A stretch of DNA of 64,000 bases from JAJAZB01 sp965249815. GTDB lineage: Bacteria > Bacteroidota > Bacteroidia > Cytophagales > Spirosomataceae. The notes under the pieces are model-generated. The model ran no database searches and was not told the origin of the DNA. It was given only the letters and a program-made list of their open reading frames with translations. Below, piece by piece: positions 32,934 to 41,063 of the stretch. Position 1 is the first letter of the stretch. Every line of letters begins with the position of its first letter. The stretch is taken from assembly GCA_965249815.1 (NCBI GenBank), contig CBDFMV010000003.1:1426001-1490000 (forward strand), read 5' to 3'. The position numbers and the translations under genes were made by a program.

Positions 32934-33824
32934 ATGAGAAACGCAGTTGTTGTCGTCGGGGCTACCGGCAATCTGGGCGGACGCATCGTCAAGGCCCTGT
33001 TAAGCAGCGGGGCCGACGTACGCGCCCTCGTGCGTCCGACCAGCGAACCGGCCAAACTCGCTGAATTGACCCAGAAAGGCGTCACCATCATCCAGTCCGA
33101 AATGACGGATGTCCAGGAATTGACCGCCGCGTTGGCCGATGTCGCCGTCGTCGTATCGGCGGTGCAGGGCTTGCGCGACGTGCTTGTCAACACGCAGTCG
33201 GTCATACTGGATGCCGCCGTGGCAGCGGGCGTGCCCCGCTTCATTCCGTCGGACTATTCCACGGATTTTACCAAACTCACGCCCGGCGAAAACCGCAATT
33301 TCGACATCCGCCGGGAGTTTGGCGCGTACCTCGACAAAGCCCCCATTCAGGCCACCTCGATCCTGAACGGAGCGTTTGCCGAAATCCTGACGTACAACAT
33401 TCCGTTGCTCGATTTTAAGAAACAGCAGGTGGGTTACTGGGAAGATGCCGACTGGCGCATTGATTTCAGCACGATGGACAACGTCGCCGCCTTCACCGCC
33501 GCTGCCGCCCTTGACCCCACCACGCCTCGTTACCTGCGCATCGCCAGTTTCCAAATCAGCCCCAACGAACTGGCCGCCGTCGCCGAAAAAGCCGGGAAAG
33601 GTCCTTTTGCAGTGGTTCGGCTGGGTTCCCGCGCCGACCTGGCTGCCCACATCCAACACGCCCGCGCGGCCAACCCGGCTGGCGAGCACGAGTTATACAA
33701 CCCCTGGCAACAGATGCAGTACATGCTGAGTATGTTCAGCGCGCAGAACGACCCCCTCGACAACGCCCGTTACCCGGACTTAACCTGGACCCCTGCCCTC
33801 GACGTACTGGCCGCACAACGGTAA
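32934..33824 (+). CDS. NmrA-like NAD(P)-binding reductase
   Basis: The 296-residue atypical SDR begins VVVVGATGNLGGRIVKALL (residues about 5-23), the NmrA-type GxxGxxG loop. FIPSDYSTDFTKLTPGENRN resembles the catalytic region of phenylcoumaran/isoflavone-reductase-like enzymes. Substrate unknown. The start at 32934 is chosen because the longer frame runs into the palindrome. A second NmrA-like gene follows 141 bp downstream. Confidence 0.87.
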   Translation: MRNAVVVVGATGNLGGRIVKALLSSGADVRALVRPTSEPAKLAELTQKGVTIIQSEMTDVQELTAALADVAVVVSAVQGLRDVLVNTQSVILDAAVAAGVPRFIPSDYSTDFTKLTPGENRNFDIRREFGAYLDKAPIQATSILNGAFAEILTYNIPLLDFKKQQVGYWEDADWRIDFSTMDNVAAFTAAAALDPTTPRYLRIASFQISPNELAAVAEKAGKGPFAVVRLGSRADLAAHIQHARAANPAGEHELYNPWQQMQYMLSMFSAQNDPLDNARYPDLTWTPALDVLAAQR

Positions 33825-33942
33825 ACCCCGTTCCACCCAAAAAAACAAGCGGCTTGCCCCGGTAGGCAATTCCTGTTTCCGACCCGCCGGAAGTGCTTCC
33901 AGCCTTCACTCGGCATCCTCGACGAGTGAAGACCCACCGACG

Positions 33943-33950
33943 TACCTTTG
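33943..33950 (+). promoter_or_regulatory. -7 box TACCTTTG upstream of the second NmrA-like gene
   Basis: Exact match to TAnnTTTG, 15 nt upstream of the ATG at 33966. Confidence 0.6.
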
Positions 33951-33965
33951 CAAAAAACATCCACC

Positions 33966-34838
33966 ATGATTCTTATCACCGGCGCAACGGGCCACCTCGG
34001 TTCGGCCCTCATTCAATTCCTGCTGAAAAAAGTACCCGCTTCGCAAATCGCCGCGCTGGTCCGGGACGAGGACAAAGCCGCCGCGTTAAAAGAAAGTGGC
34101 GTAACTGTCCACGTCGGTGATTACAACGATACGGCCTCGCTCGACCGGGCCATGCAGGGAGTCGAAGCGGTGTTGCTGATCGCCGGAACCGACGAGAAGA
34201 ACCGGCTTCGGCAACACAAAAACGTAGTGGACGCCGCGAAAAAAGCCGGGGTGTCCTCCATCGCCTATACCAGCCGGATGCTGAAAGACCGTAGCACGCT
34301 GGTAAACCAACTCATGGAAGGCCATTTTCAGACCGAAGACTACCTGATGCAGAGTGGGGTAAACTACACCCTGTTTCGCAACGTCCTGTACATGGACGTC
34401 CTCCCGCAGTTCGTCGGCCCCAGGGTACTGGAGACGGGTATTTCCCTGCCCGCCGGACAAGGGAAGGTAGCCTTCGCCCTCCGAATCGACATGGCGGAAG
34501 CCATCGCCAACGCCTTGATCGGAGCGCCTGCCGGGCCGAAAATCTACAACCTCACCGGAAGCGAGGCCTATTCCTTCGACGACGTCGCAGCGGCCCTGAC
34601 CGACTTAGCCGGTAAGGTCGTCGCCTACACCCCGGCGGAGAAAGCAGCCTTTGAACGGCAGATGAAAGAGCGGGGTACGCCCGAAATCGTCGTTCAGCGG
34701 GTGAGTAATTTCCTGACTGACATCAAAAACGGGCAGGAAGACGAAGTAACCCCCGACCTGGAAAACCTGCTCGGACGCAAGCCCACCTCGCTTCGGGAAG
34801 GAGTAAAAACGCTTTTCAATTTCTCAGAGGCTAACTAA
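33966..34838 (+). CDS. NmrA-like NAD(P)H:quinone-type reductase (QOR2/YtfG-like)
   Basis: The 290-residue protein opens MILITGATGHLGSALIQFLLKK, the nucleotide-binding loop. The layout, with TSRMLKDRSTLV and the C-terminal NLTGSEAYSFDDVAAALT, matches the QOR2 branch of NmrA-like SDRs, which reduce quinones with NADPH. It has its own promoter and is not clearly cotranscribed with the preceding paralogue. Confidence 0.88.
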   Translation: MILITGATGHLGSALIQFLLKKVPASQIAALVRDEDKAAALKESGVTVHVGDYNDTASLDRAMQGVEAVLLIAGTDEKNRLRQHKNVVDAAKKAGVSSIAYTSRMLKDRSTLVNQLMEGHFQTEDYLMQSGVNYTLFRNVLYMDVLPQFVGPRVLETGISLPAGQGKVAFALRIDMAEAIANALIGAPAGPKIYNLTGSEAYSFDDVAAALTDLAGKVVAYTPAEKAAFERQMKERGTPEIVVQRVSNFLTDIKNGQEDEVTPDLENLLGRKPTSLREGVKTLFNFSEAN

Positions 34839-34894
34839 CGCAATGGTAACATCAGCGTCACCGATACCAGTCAACACCCCATCTTCACAAATCC

Positions 34895-35125
34895 ACACCC
34901 CGTGATCACGCAGTCAGGATGCGTCTTCACAAAACCACACCGCGCCAACATAAAGTCAGCGAGCATGATCACAAAGTCAGCGAGCTTCTTCACACAATCA
35001 GCGAACAACTTCATTCAGTCAGCGAGCCTCTTCATAAAACCACAACGCGTTTTCACACAGCCAGCGAGCGTGATCACAAAGTCAGCAAGCGTGATCACAA
35101 AGTCAGCGAGCTTCTTCATAAAACC
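34895..35125. repeat. Tandem array of 11 units of exactly 21 bp
   Basis: Units start at 34895, 34916, 34937, 34958, 34979, 35000, 35021, 35042, 35063, 35084 and 35105 with no length change. The best consensus is AGCGAGCGTGATCACAAAGTC, with an alternative half reading TTCTTCATAAAACC. One or two degenerate 22-bp units precede it. A frame from GTG at 34902 to 35258 is open and would encode heptapeptides of the type SASVITK, but it runs through the terminator at 35191, so coding is doubtful. All frames of a 21-bp repeat stay open together. Confidence 0.85.
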
Positions 35126-35190
35126 CACAGGCACTATTCCAACTTCCACCGCGCCGGTACCACCGCAAGCGACCCAATCCCCCCAAAACA

Positions 35191-35218
35191 CCAAAAGCGC
35201 GGAAGACCGCGCTTTTGG
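35191..35218. terminator. Rho-independent terminator between array and unknown gene
   Basis: A perfect stem CCAAAAGCGCGG / CCGCGCTTTTGG with a 4-nt loop. T/A-rich sequence flanks both sides, so it may serve the minus-strand 35255 gene or a plus-strand transcript through the 21-bp array. Confidence 0.7.
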
Positions 35219-35254
35219 CATTAATAAAATCGGTAAAGCCATCCGGCTAACCAT

Positions 35255-35974
35255 TTAGCGCCGGGCAAAGTGCAACCCACTCACCTGAAGGAAATACGGG
35301 CTTTTCGTGCCAAACGCCCCCTTCAGGTACGCTTTTACCTGAAGCGCCGTCGGCACCATCCCGGTGGACTTGGCAAAAAACACCGCGTCCCGGTGCGCGC
35401 GGGCGGCGGTCAGCGCCGTACGGGCGTTGGTCACGGCGGAATTTTTGGCCCCCAGTTCATCGCGGAAGGTCCCCAGGGCCACCAACGTCAGGTCCGCCTC
35501 GGCGGGGGCGTAGAGCGGGTCCTTGCTCAGGTCGTTGAGGATGTCGTTGAAAATCTTCAGCCGGTTAACGTACGACCCTTCCGACACCGAGTGCGAGTTG
35601 CCTGGCGTCCCGTCGGGATTCACCGGCGGGTCCGACGCCCGCTGACCCCGAAACTTGCGCACGTGGCCCTGCACCGAAGCGATCATGGGCGAATTCGGAC
35701 TGTACGCCAGCAGCGTGTTGTTAATGCGCGTAATCAACCCCGGCAAAATCGCGTACTGCGCCGCCCGCTGGGCAATCACCAGGTCGAGCGCCGACTCCCC
35801 GGCGCTTACCTGATTGAGGGCATCCTTGGCCGAGGCGAGTTGCGCCTGCAACGCCAGAAGTTTCAGGTGCGCCGCCGAGGGGTTGTAGGCCAGCGCCATG
35901 TACACGAGGCTCATCAACAGTTCCTCGAACTTGTTGGCGATGCTGTTCAGGCTTGCATCAGAATTGGTGGACAT
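35255..35974 (-). CDS. Helical protein of unknown function
   Basis: The 239-residue soluble protein is predicted to be almost all alpha-helical. It has no signal peptide. A Gly/Pro/Ser-rich loop (SDPPVNPDGTPGNSHSVSEGSYVN, about 113-136) splits it into two helical halves, and the end is GTKSPYFLQVSGLHFARR. No family was recognised. The gene is monocistronic, with a terminator at its 3' end. Composition is like the host genome, unlike its neighbour at 36657. Confidence 0.7.
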   Translation of the reverse strand: MSTNSDASLNSIANKFEELLMSLVYMALAYNPSAAHLKLLALQAQLASAKDALNQVSAGESALDLVIAQRAAQYAILPGLITRINNTLLAYSPNSPMIASVQGHVRKFRGQRASDPPVNPDGTPGNSHSVSEGSYVNRLKIFNDILNDLSKDPLYAPAEADLTLVALGTFRDELGAKNSAVTNARTALTAARAHRDAVFFAKSTGMVPTALQVKAYLKGAFGTKSPYFLQVSGLHFARR

Positions 35975-36287
35975 AACAGAAGGGGGATTGGTGTAACTAA
36001 TCCCCGAAACCTACTGACCCTCAGCGGAAAAATCGCTACCGTTCGATCAACGCCTGAAAAAAACCGATCGAACGGCAAACCCACCCCGCCACCCCGAACA
36101 GCCAAACCCGCCCGGAGGAAGAGGTAGTAGAAATTCCCCCTTCAACGGGGGAATTCACCCGACGGGCCGGATGCGCGGCGCAGCACACCACATGAGGGAA
36201 TGAACCGTTCAGCCCAGAAACAGCGTAAAGAATAAGAAGAAAAATCGTAAAAGGAATCAGAAGCAATTCCTCCTTGAAAGCAAAAAA
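35975..36287. other. Intergenic region without a gene
   Basis: No ORF with coding character is seen; the 36036-36395 minus-strand frame starts within a repeat. It contains an AT-rich stretch from about 36225. Confidence 0.4.
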
Positions 36288-36395
36288 ATGGCGCGAGTTT
36301 GCAACTCGTGCCGGAACGAACGTGATGGACAAGAAGTGCTTAGAAGGAGAATTAAATGCCCGCCTGACCCGGCACGAGTTGCAAACTCGCGCCAT
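36288..36395. repeat. Inverted repeat with 27-bp perfect arms
   Basis: The left arm 36288-36314 and right arm 36369-36395 are perfect reverse complements. The arm is itself partly palindromic (CGAGTTTGCAACTCG) and encloses a 54-nt loop. No second copy is present in the window. It lies on the 3' side of the STAND NTPase gene. Confidence 0.85.
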
Positions 36396-36515
36396 TCAAA
36401 GTCACAGACTCGCGCTAGTTGGGCGAACGGTCAGCAAGTAACGCCGACGCGGAAAACCACCCCGAAACTTCTCTGATTGGTTTACGTTAGCAACACGGTC
36501 TAACGCCCTCACCTC

Positions 36516-36617
36516 GGTCTGTGGCACACAGACCGAAACGATTCAAACAAGTAGTCTGTGTGCCACAGACCACGGTAGTACAAACAAGTGGTCTGTGTGC
36601 CACAGACCACGGTAGTA
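36516..36617. repeat. Palindromic core GTCTGTGTGCCACAGAC in three copies, two as 37-bp tandem units
   Basis: Palindromes lie at 36516-36534, 36554-36570 and 36590-36608. The last two are embedded in direct 37-bp units (36544-36580 and 36581-36617) that differ at one base. They end 40 bp from the stop codon of the STAND NTPase gene and may act as a 3' boundary hairpin or a recombination site. Confidence 0.85.
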
Positions 36618-36656
36618 GACTTGCGCCAGTCGGAGAATACTAAGTTTGCTGAAACA

Positions 36657-39632
36657 CTATTCCTTGTAAATTATTTCATCTTTTATATTCACGATTCTAT
36701 CTATTTCTTTAAATAAAATAATGAATCCTTGAAATAATTTCCGGTCACTGTTTTTTAGCGTTTTTTTCGCAAATGCAGTTTTAGCACCGCCTGATTCATT
36801 AATCTTAAATATACCAGGTATAGCTGTAGGTTTTAGCATACTATTGTCTTCAAGGTATTCGTAATTAAAGTAGTGCTCAATAGTAAAATAATTATCATTG
36901 TCGTTAGATTGAATATAATGTTGCATATTTTCAGGTATTGGTAAAAGCACTCCAAAAATTCTACCATCTTTCCTTTTCTTTATTCTAGTATAATCCGCGA
37001 CAAAATCAAATTTAGAAGAGTGTAGCGTACCTTTGAATTCAGACAAGCCTTTCTGATCATTGTCAAAAATACCAATTACTATTTGATCTTCATCAAGATA
37101 TGCCAACCCCTCATTGAGAGCTTTAGCTAAACTATTAGCTCCACCACCAGTTGGGTCACCAACTTTTATCTCCCAGTAAGGCACATAACCTGTAAGCACA
37201 AAATAGGCATGCTCCAACAACATTGCATCCGTTGGCCCTTCCACAAATAATTTAACCCGTTTGTTTGGAGTAACTTTATCATATTTACTAAAACGATGTC
37301 TACTAGCTGGTTGTAAATAAATATCAAGTTCATTTCTAATATAGAAATTATTTTTATTATCATTCCTTACTCTAATCGGTTTCAATAATTCATTCTTTTG
37401 TCTTCTTAGTTCACGACTACCTAAGTTATCAATAGCAGATTCTAACAACTTAGTGTAAAATTCGTTTCCAGTGGTTTTTATTTTCCCTATAACTTCAAGG
37501 AGCTTATCTTCCATGACTAAGCGACTACTAGACATAGTGATAGAAAGAATTAATATTCTATAAATAATATTATCAATATACGGATAATCATTTATTGATT
37601 TTTTAGAATCATATTCTTTTAAAAGCTCATCTAAGGCGATAGAAAGTGGCATTTTAAGAGTTATTGAATCGAAGCTATCTTGGAAAAGAAAAATTGGAAA
37701 GATGCTTAATACTGGTAAGGAGAATCTACTGAAATAGATGTTATCCGGAAGCGTTGTTGAAAACTTTTTAAATCCTTCATATGTTTCCACCATTAATTTT
37801 AAAACCTCTTTAATCCCTTTTGCTCTAATCTCATCATCTGTTAGATAAAGGGCTTGTAATAAATACCCCATTCCATTTGCTGACGACCAATATTCTTTCA
37901 TCGTATTACTTTTAGATATTTTTTCAATTATTTTTGTTAAAAATACAGGCATTTTTCTTGACAAGCCGCCGTAAAATACTGCTGCGAATTGCCAATTTAC
38001 ATCAAAAAAATTATCCACTAAATTATCCTCCATCTCTCTATGATTTTTAAATATTTCTTTAGCTGCGAAATACTCCATATAAGAATCATGACGAAATTTT
38101 ACATATTTGTTTTTATAAAGGATCAGCAGGCCAGTATGCTCTATGATAAAATCGAGCGCTTGTGGGAGCATTTCTAAATTTATAGTTCCTGATACTGAAC
38201 TAAGATTTTGTTTAAAAAATGAAATAAATTCTTCCTTAGACATTAGTTCACTATTTTTCCTTTTAAGCAACTCTAATGCATAAATTCCTAATATATTTTC
38301 TTTTATAGTAATATCTAAGAAGTCAATATTCTTATTAACCATTGTCCTGCCCAATAATAAATTGCTGAATTTGTCATAGATATCATTTAGAGTTGATGGA
38401 ATTTCTTGATTAGTTTCTTCATATAAAATCGACATTAAGGAGAGATTAAGAGGTGTTAAGGGAAGTTTTTCTAAAATTTTATTCTCTTTCATAGACTCGA
38501 TTAAACTCTGTGCTCTGTTTCCATTTCCCTCAAAGTACCGTTCGGCAAACTTTTCAACTTGCTCGTCGTTAAATTTTTGAATATATACTTCTTTAAAAGC
38601 TTTACTTGCTGAACCTTTAAAAACATCATCTAATGTATTTGAACGAGTACCGATAAATACCAGTACACCTTTGTCCATTAATACCTCAAATTCTCTAATT
38701 ATCTTACTTTTGTACTTTTCTTCAAACTCATCAATTGAGTCAACTAAGATTGTAAGTTGATAATTGCTCAAAATAAATTCAATATTATGCCCTGTGAAAT
38801 AGTTATCAAGCTTCCCAGTCAATATTAGCGAGCAAAAGTCTATGTCGTCTTTGTCATTAAGTGCGTCTCTTAAATTTACGCTATCTATAAATACAGGAAG
38901 ATAACGTTTTCCTAAACTCATTGAGTTTCTATTAATCAATAGTTTTCCAATTTCATTCAGTAATCGTGTTTTCCCTGTGCCAGGATCACCATGGAGCATC
39001 AATAAACGCTCATTTTCATCAATGACTCTATTTAGATGAACTTTCGTGAAAGCTTTTTTAGATGATTGCTTGTCTTCAGTTCTGAGAAATAGATTAGGTT
39101 CTATAAAAATAGAAAGTAGTTTTTGGTAGGCGGCTTTATATTCTACTAATTTTTTAATTTCAAAAGATTCATTCACCTTATCTTCGAAATGTGTTTCATA
39201 AGCAATTAATGCTTGATCAGAGTGACGCCAAAATTCGGGATAATTTTCTTCAATATTTTTAAGTAAATTTTCGATTTGCCAATATATAATAGAATTTTTC
39301 TTGGAGACTCTCTTTTCTAATTCGAATTCGAATCCATTAGAAATAGTATGATTATTTATAATATAAACTTTAGAATATCCACTATTAAATCTTTTGTCAA
39401 TCAGTTCGGAGATATTATCAATTTGATAGTAGCCTCGCGATAATTGTTCAGAAAATACAATATAACAATTCGTAAATTTGCCTGCTTTGCCTGTATCGAT
39501 TATTGCTTCAATAGAATTGCTGGATATTCTTTTGAGGGTGAAAATTCCCATATTAGGAAGCAGTTTTTCAGATAAATCGATTAATCCTTCTACTGAAAGA
39601 TTAATTAAATATTCTTTTTTATCCTTTACCAT
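36657..39632 (-). CDS. STAND NTPase: Mrr-like fold, NACHT, C-terminal TOPRIM
   Basis: A 991-residue protein (ATG at 39632). Residues about 1-150 resemble an Mrr-type nuclease fold (YIVFSEQLSRG, then ELIDKRFNSGYSKVYIINN), but the expected QxK is replaced, so the site looks degenerate. NACHT: Walker A GDPGTGKT (215-222), Walker B ILVDSIDEF (Asp298, Asp301, Glu302), GTRSN sensor (328-332), and FRHDSYMEYFAA (513-524). The C-terminal TOPRIM has VEGPTD (Glu798), IFDNDQ (Asp857, Asp859) and TIEHYF (Glu919), as in OLD-type nucleases. Codon use is AT-rich (about one third GC by eye) against a GC-rich host, which indicates transfer. It stands alone. Antiphage defence is inferred. Confidence 0.85.
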   Translation of the reverse strand: MVKDKKEYLINLSVEGLIDLSEKLLPNMGIFTLKRISSNSIEAIIDTGKAGKFTNCYIVFSEQLSRGYYQIDNISELIDKRFNSGYSKVYIINNHTISNGFEFELEKRVSKKNSIIYWQIENLLKNIEENYPEFWRHSDQALIAYETHFEDKVNESFEIKKLVEYKAAYQKLLSIFIEPNLFLRTEDKQSSKKAFTKVHLNRVIDENERLLMLHGDPGTGKTRLLNEIGKLLINRNSMSLGKRYLPVFIDSVNLRDALNDKDDIDFCSLILTGKLDNYFTGHNIEFILSNYQLTILVDSIDEFEEKYKSKIIREFEVLMDKGVLVFIGTRSNTLDDVFKGSASKAFKEVYIQKFNDEQVEKFAERYFEGNGNRAQSLIESMKENKILEKLPLTPLNLSLMSILYEETNQEIPSTLNDIYDKFSNLLLGRTMVNKNIDFLDITIKENILGIYALELLKRKNSELMSKEEFISFFKQNLSSVSGTINLEMLPQALDFIIEHTGLLILYKNKYVKFRHDSYMEYFAAKEIFKNHREMEDNLVDNFFDVNWQFAAVFYGGLSRKMPVFLTKIIEKISKSNTMKEYWSSANGMGYLLQALYLTDDEIRAKGIKEVLKLMVETYEGFKKFSTTLPDNIYFSRFSLPVLSIFPIFLFQDSFDSITLKMPLSIALDELLKEYDSKKSINDYPYIDNIIYRILILSITMSSSRLVMEDKLLEVIGKIKTTGNEFYTKLLESAIDNLGSRELRRQKNELLKPIRVRNDNKNNFYIRNELDIYLQPASRHRFSKYDKVTPNKRVKLFVEGPTDAMLLEHAYFVLTGYVPYWEIKVGDPTGGGANSLAKALNEGLAYLDEDQIVIGIFDNDQKGLSEFKGTLHSSKFDFVADYTRIKKRKDGRIFGVLLPIPENMQHYIQSNDNDNYFTIEHYFNYEYLEDNSMLKPTAIPGIFKINESGGAKTAFAKKTLKNSDRKLFQGFIILFKEIDRIVNIKDEIIYKE

Positions 39633-39638
39633 AATCAA

Positions 39639-39948
39639 TTTTGTTAGTAGTTTACTTAAGTTGTTCTACTGCTGTGGTCGGTGTCCTCACCGGCCACTCT
39701 TATTAGGAGCGCGTTCCGGTCAGTGAGGGCACCGACCGGGGCAACGGCATCCCCACACCCATCACCCCGACGCAAGCCGCTACATTCAGGCTGGTAAAGG
39801 GAAAGAAAAGGCGCAGGGAAGGAGTACAGCGTGTCGTCATGCGGGCGGTTCTGAGGTTAGGTTGCCAAGTATCGCAACAATCCAACAAAAATCAAAGCAA
39901 GCGGGCGTAAAATAGAAACATTCCCGGCAAACACCCGCTTCAACGCAT
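39639..39948. other. Intergenic region with a long imperfect palindrome
   Basis: GGTCGGTGTCCTCACCGG near 39675 faces CCGGTCAGTGAGGGCACCGACC near 39716. The latter continues into CCGACCGGGGCAA, the core of the 40990 palindrome. The region from 39760 to 39948 shows no gene. The sequence returns to host-like composition here, so the left edge of the AT-rich insert lies close to 39660. Confidence 0.6.
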
Positions 39949-40387
39949 TCAGTTCCAAGGGTTCTTCCCGTTAAGTACGCGCTCAAACGCGGCTAACGGC
40001 AGGCACACCACGTTGGGAAAGCCAATCTGGCTCAACACCCCGAAGTGGCCGTCGTGGGTCACAAGGTAGTCGGCATTGCTGGCAATGGCCGCGTCAACGA
40101 ACTTATTGCGGTCCGTCGTTACGGTCGTCGGGGTCTTGGGTGATGAGGTTCCAAAAGTAATACACGTCGACGCGCACTGTATTGGGCTGTTTATCCACCA
40201 GACTCAGCACGTTCTGGGCAATCGTAGGGGTCATGCGACGGGCGAAGATTTCTTCGTACTCCGCCAGGATTTCGGTGGTGACTACCAACTCAAAACGCCC
40301 CTGACGGTAAGCGTCGAACACCGTCCGGAACGGTGAGATTTTAGGGAGAATCGCCAGGAAGCAGTTGGTGTCGAGCACGATGCGCAT
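39949..40387 (-). pseudogene. PIN-domain toxin, frameshifted
   Basis: The first frame (from 40387) gives MRIVLDTNCFLAILPK and a PIN fold with the acidic residues Asp6 and Glu in TEILAEYEEIF, but stops at 40103. The reading continues in another frame as NKFVDAAIASNADYLVTHDGHFG, which is the expected second half with the remaining catalytic Asp residues, and ends at 39949. The break lies in GACGACCGTAACGACGGACCGCAAT, where a short near-duplication adds bases out of frame. PIN toxins are Mg-dependent RNases. Inactive unless the frame is recoded or the base is a sequencing error. Confidence 0.82.
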
Positions 40388-40390
40388 GGC

Positions 40391-40600
40391 TCAGCGTTGG
40401 TACGGCGTCCGCATGTGCGTGTTCAGCCATTCGTTGATGGTGCGCTCGTCGTAACCGCGCTCTTCAAAAATCCGCTCCGATTCTTCATCTACTTTGCGGG
40501 CAAAGTAGTCGGCGAGCAACTGCCGGATTTCGGGCACCTGGTCTTCGGGCAGCGGGCGGGCAAAGGTTTTTACCAATTCCAATTGCAATTCAGTCAGCAT
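40391..40600 (-). CDS. Antitoxin-like partner of the PIN toxin
   Basis: The 69-residue acidic helical protein (LPEDQVPEIRQLLADYFARKVDEESERIFEERGY) lies 3 bp upstream of the PIN gene on the same strand, which is the usual antitoxin-toxin order and spacing. It resembles short antitoxin families that pair with VapC/PIN toxins; the family was not identified more closely. It remains intact although its toxin is broken. Confidence 0.78.
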   Translation of the reverse strand: MLTELQLELVKTFARPLPEDQVPEIRQLLADYFARKVDEESERIFEERGYDERTINEWLNTHMRTPYQR

Positions 40601-40644
40601 GGCAAGCGTGTTTGGTGAGCTAAAGTACCAAAATAACGGGTAGA

Positions 40645-40756
40645 TTGTTCAACTCCATTAACCTGCGCCTCGGCTACGGAACCCTGGAGATTCGTTCCCC
40701 CAAAGACATTATCGGCTATGAAAACGAAGACGAATCAGAAAGAAAAGCGCTTTGAT
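40645..40756 (+). pseudogene. C-terminal fragment of an unrecognised gene
   Basis: The frame reads about 36 residues (SINLRLGYGTLEIRSPKDII, then GYENEDESERKAL) to a stop at 40754-40756. No start codon with context precedes it, and the reading opens abruptly near a TAG. It overlaps the next small ORF in a way typical of a translationally coupled pair. It looks like the 3' remnant of a longer gene. Confidence 0.35.
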
Positions 40757-40870
40757 ACCGTAAAGACCTTTCGGGAAATCAAAGAACGGATTTCTCAGGA
40801 AACGTACGGGATGACCTTCGAGCAGTTTAAAGCCTACCTAACTTCTGCAAAATTGAATCCCCAATCCTGA
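40718..40870 (+). CDS. 50-residue protein of unknown function
   Basis: ATG at 40718 to TGA at 40868. The lysine- and glutamate-rich peptide begins MKTKTNQKEKRFDTVKTFRE and ends AYLTSAKLNPQS. The sequence has a coding look (amphipathic helix, MTFEQFKAYL). It overlaps the fragment at 40645 in another frame. It could be the second gene of a decayed toxin-antitoxin pair; that is inference. Confidence 0.5.
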   Translation: MKTKTNQKEKRFDTVKTFREIKERISQETYGMTFEQFKAYLTSAKLNPQS

Positions 40871-40987
40871 GGCTTCAACCGGGTTTTATGCCCACGCAAT
40901 GCCTTCTTACCCAACGACGCTTCGTATTCTTCCAACTATCCGTCGAGCGACCCAAGCGAAAGGTGCCAGCCCGGAAGGCATCGAACA

Positions 40988-41036
40988 GGTAGTGGTGAAT
41001 TTGCCCCGGTCGGTGAAACTGCCGACCGGGGCAAGG
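40988..41036. repeat. REP-like palindrome TTGCCCCGGTCGG
   Basis: Arms TTGCCCCGGTCGG and CCGACCGGGGCAA are perfect over 13 bp with an 8-nt loop. The same core appears near 39738 (CCGACCGGGGCAA) and in part near 33856 (TTGCCCCGGTAGGCAA). It lies in the gap between the small ORF and the DinB gene. Confidence 0.75.
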
Positions 41037-41063
41037 GATGGGCTTGATGACTTCTCCCAACGG

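Noticed and set aside
34895..35125. CRISPR array
   Set aside because: The 21-bp units have no unique spacers and no cas genes are present; the repeats are contiguous.
34902..35258. 118-residue ORF with SASxxxK heptapeptides
   Set aside because: It is a by-product of the 21-bp array: several frames stay open at once, the start is GTG without context and the 3' end runs through a terminator stem. Kept only as a repeat.
36036..36395. 119-residue minus-strand ORF
   Set aside because: It begins in the 27-bp inverted repeat and has no coding pattern; it is an accident of the palindrome.
36288..36476. 62-residue plus-strand ORF (MARVCNSCRNE)
   Set aside because: It is read out of the same inverted repeat.
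36544..36617. CRISPR-like 37-bp repeats
   Set aside because: Only two tandem copies without spacers; the core is a palindrome typical of REP-type elements.
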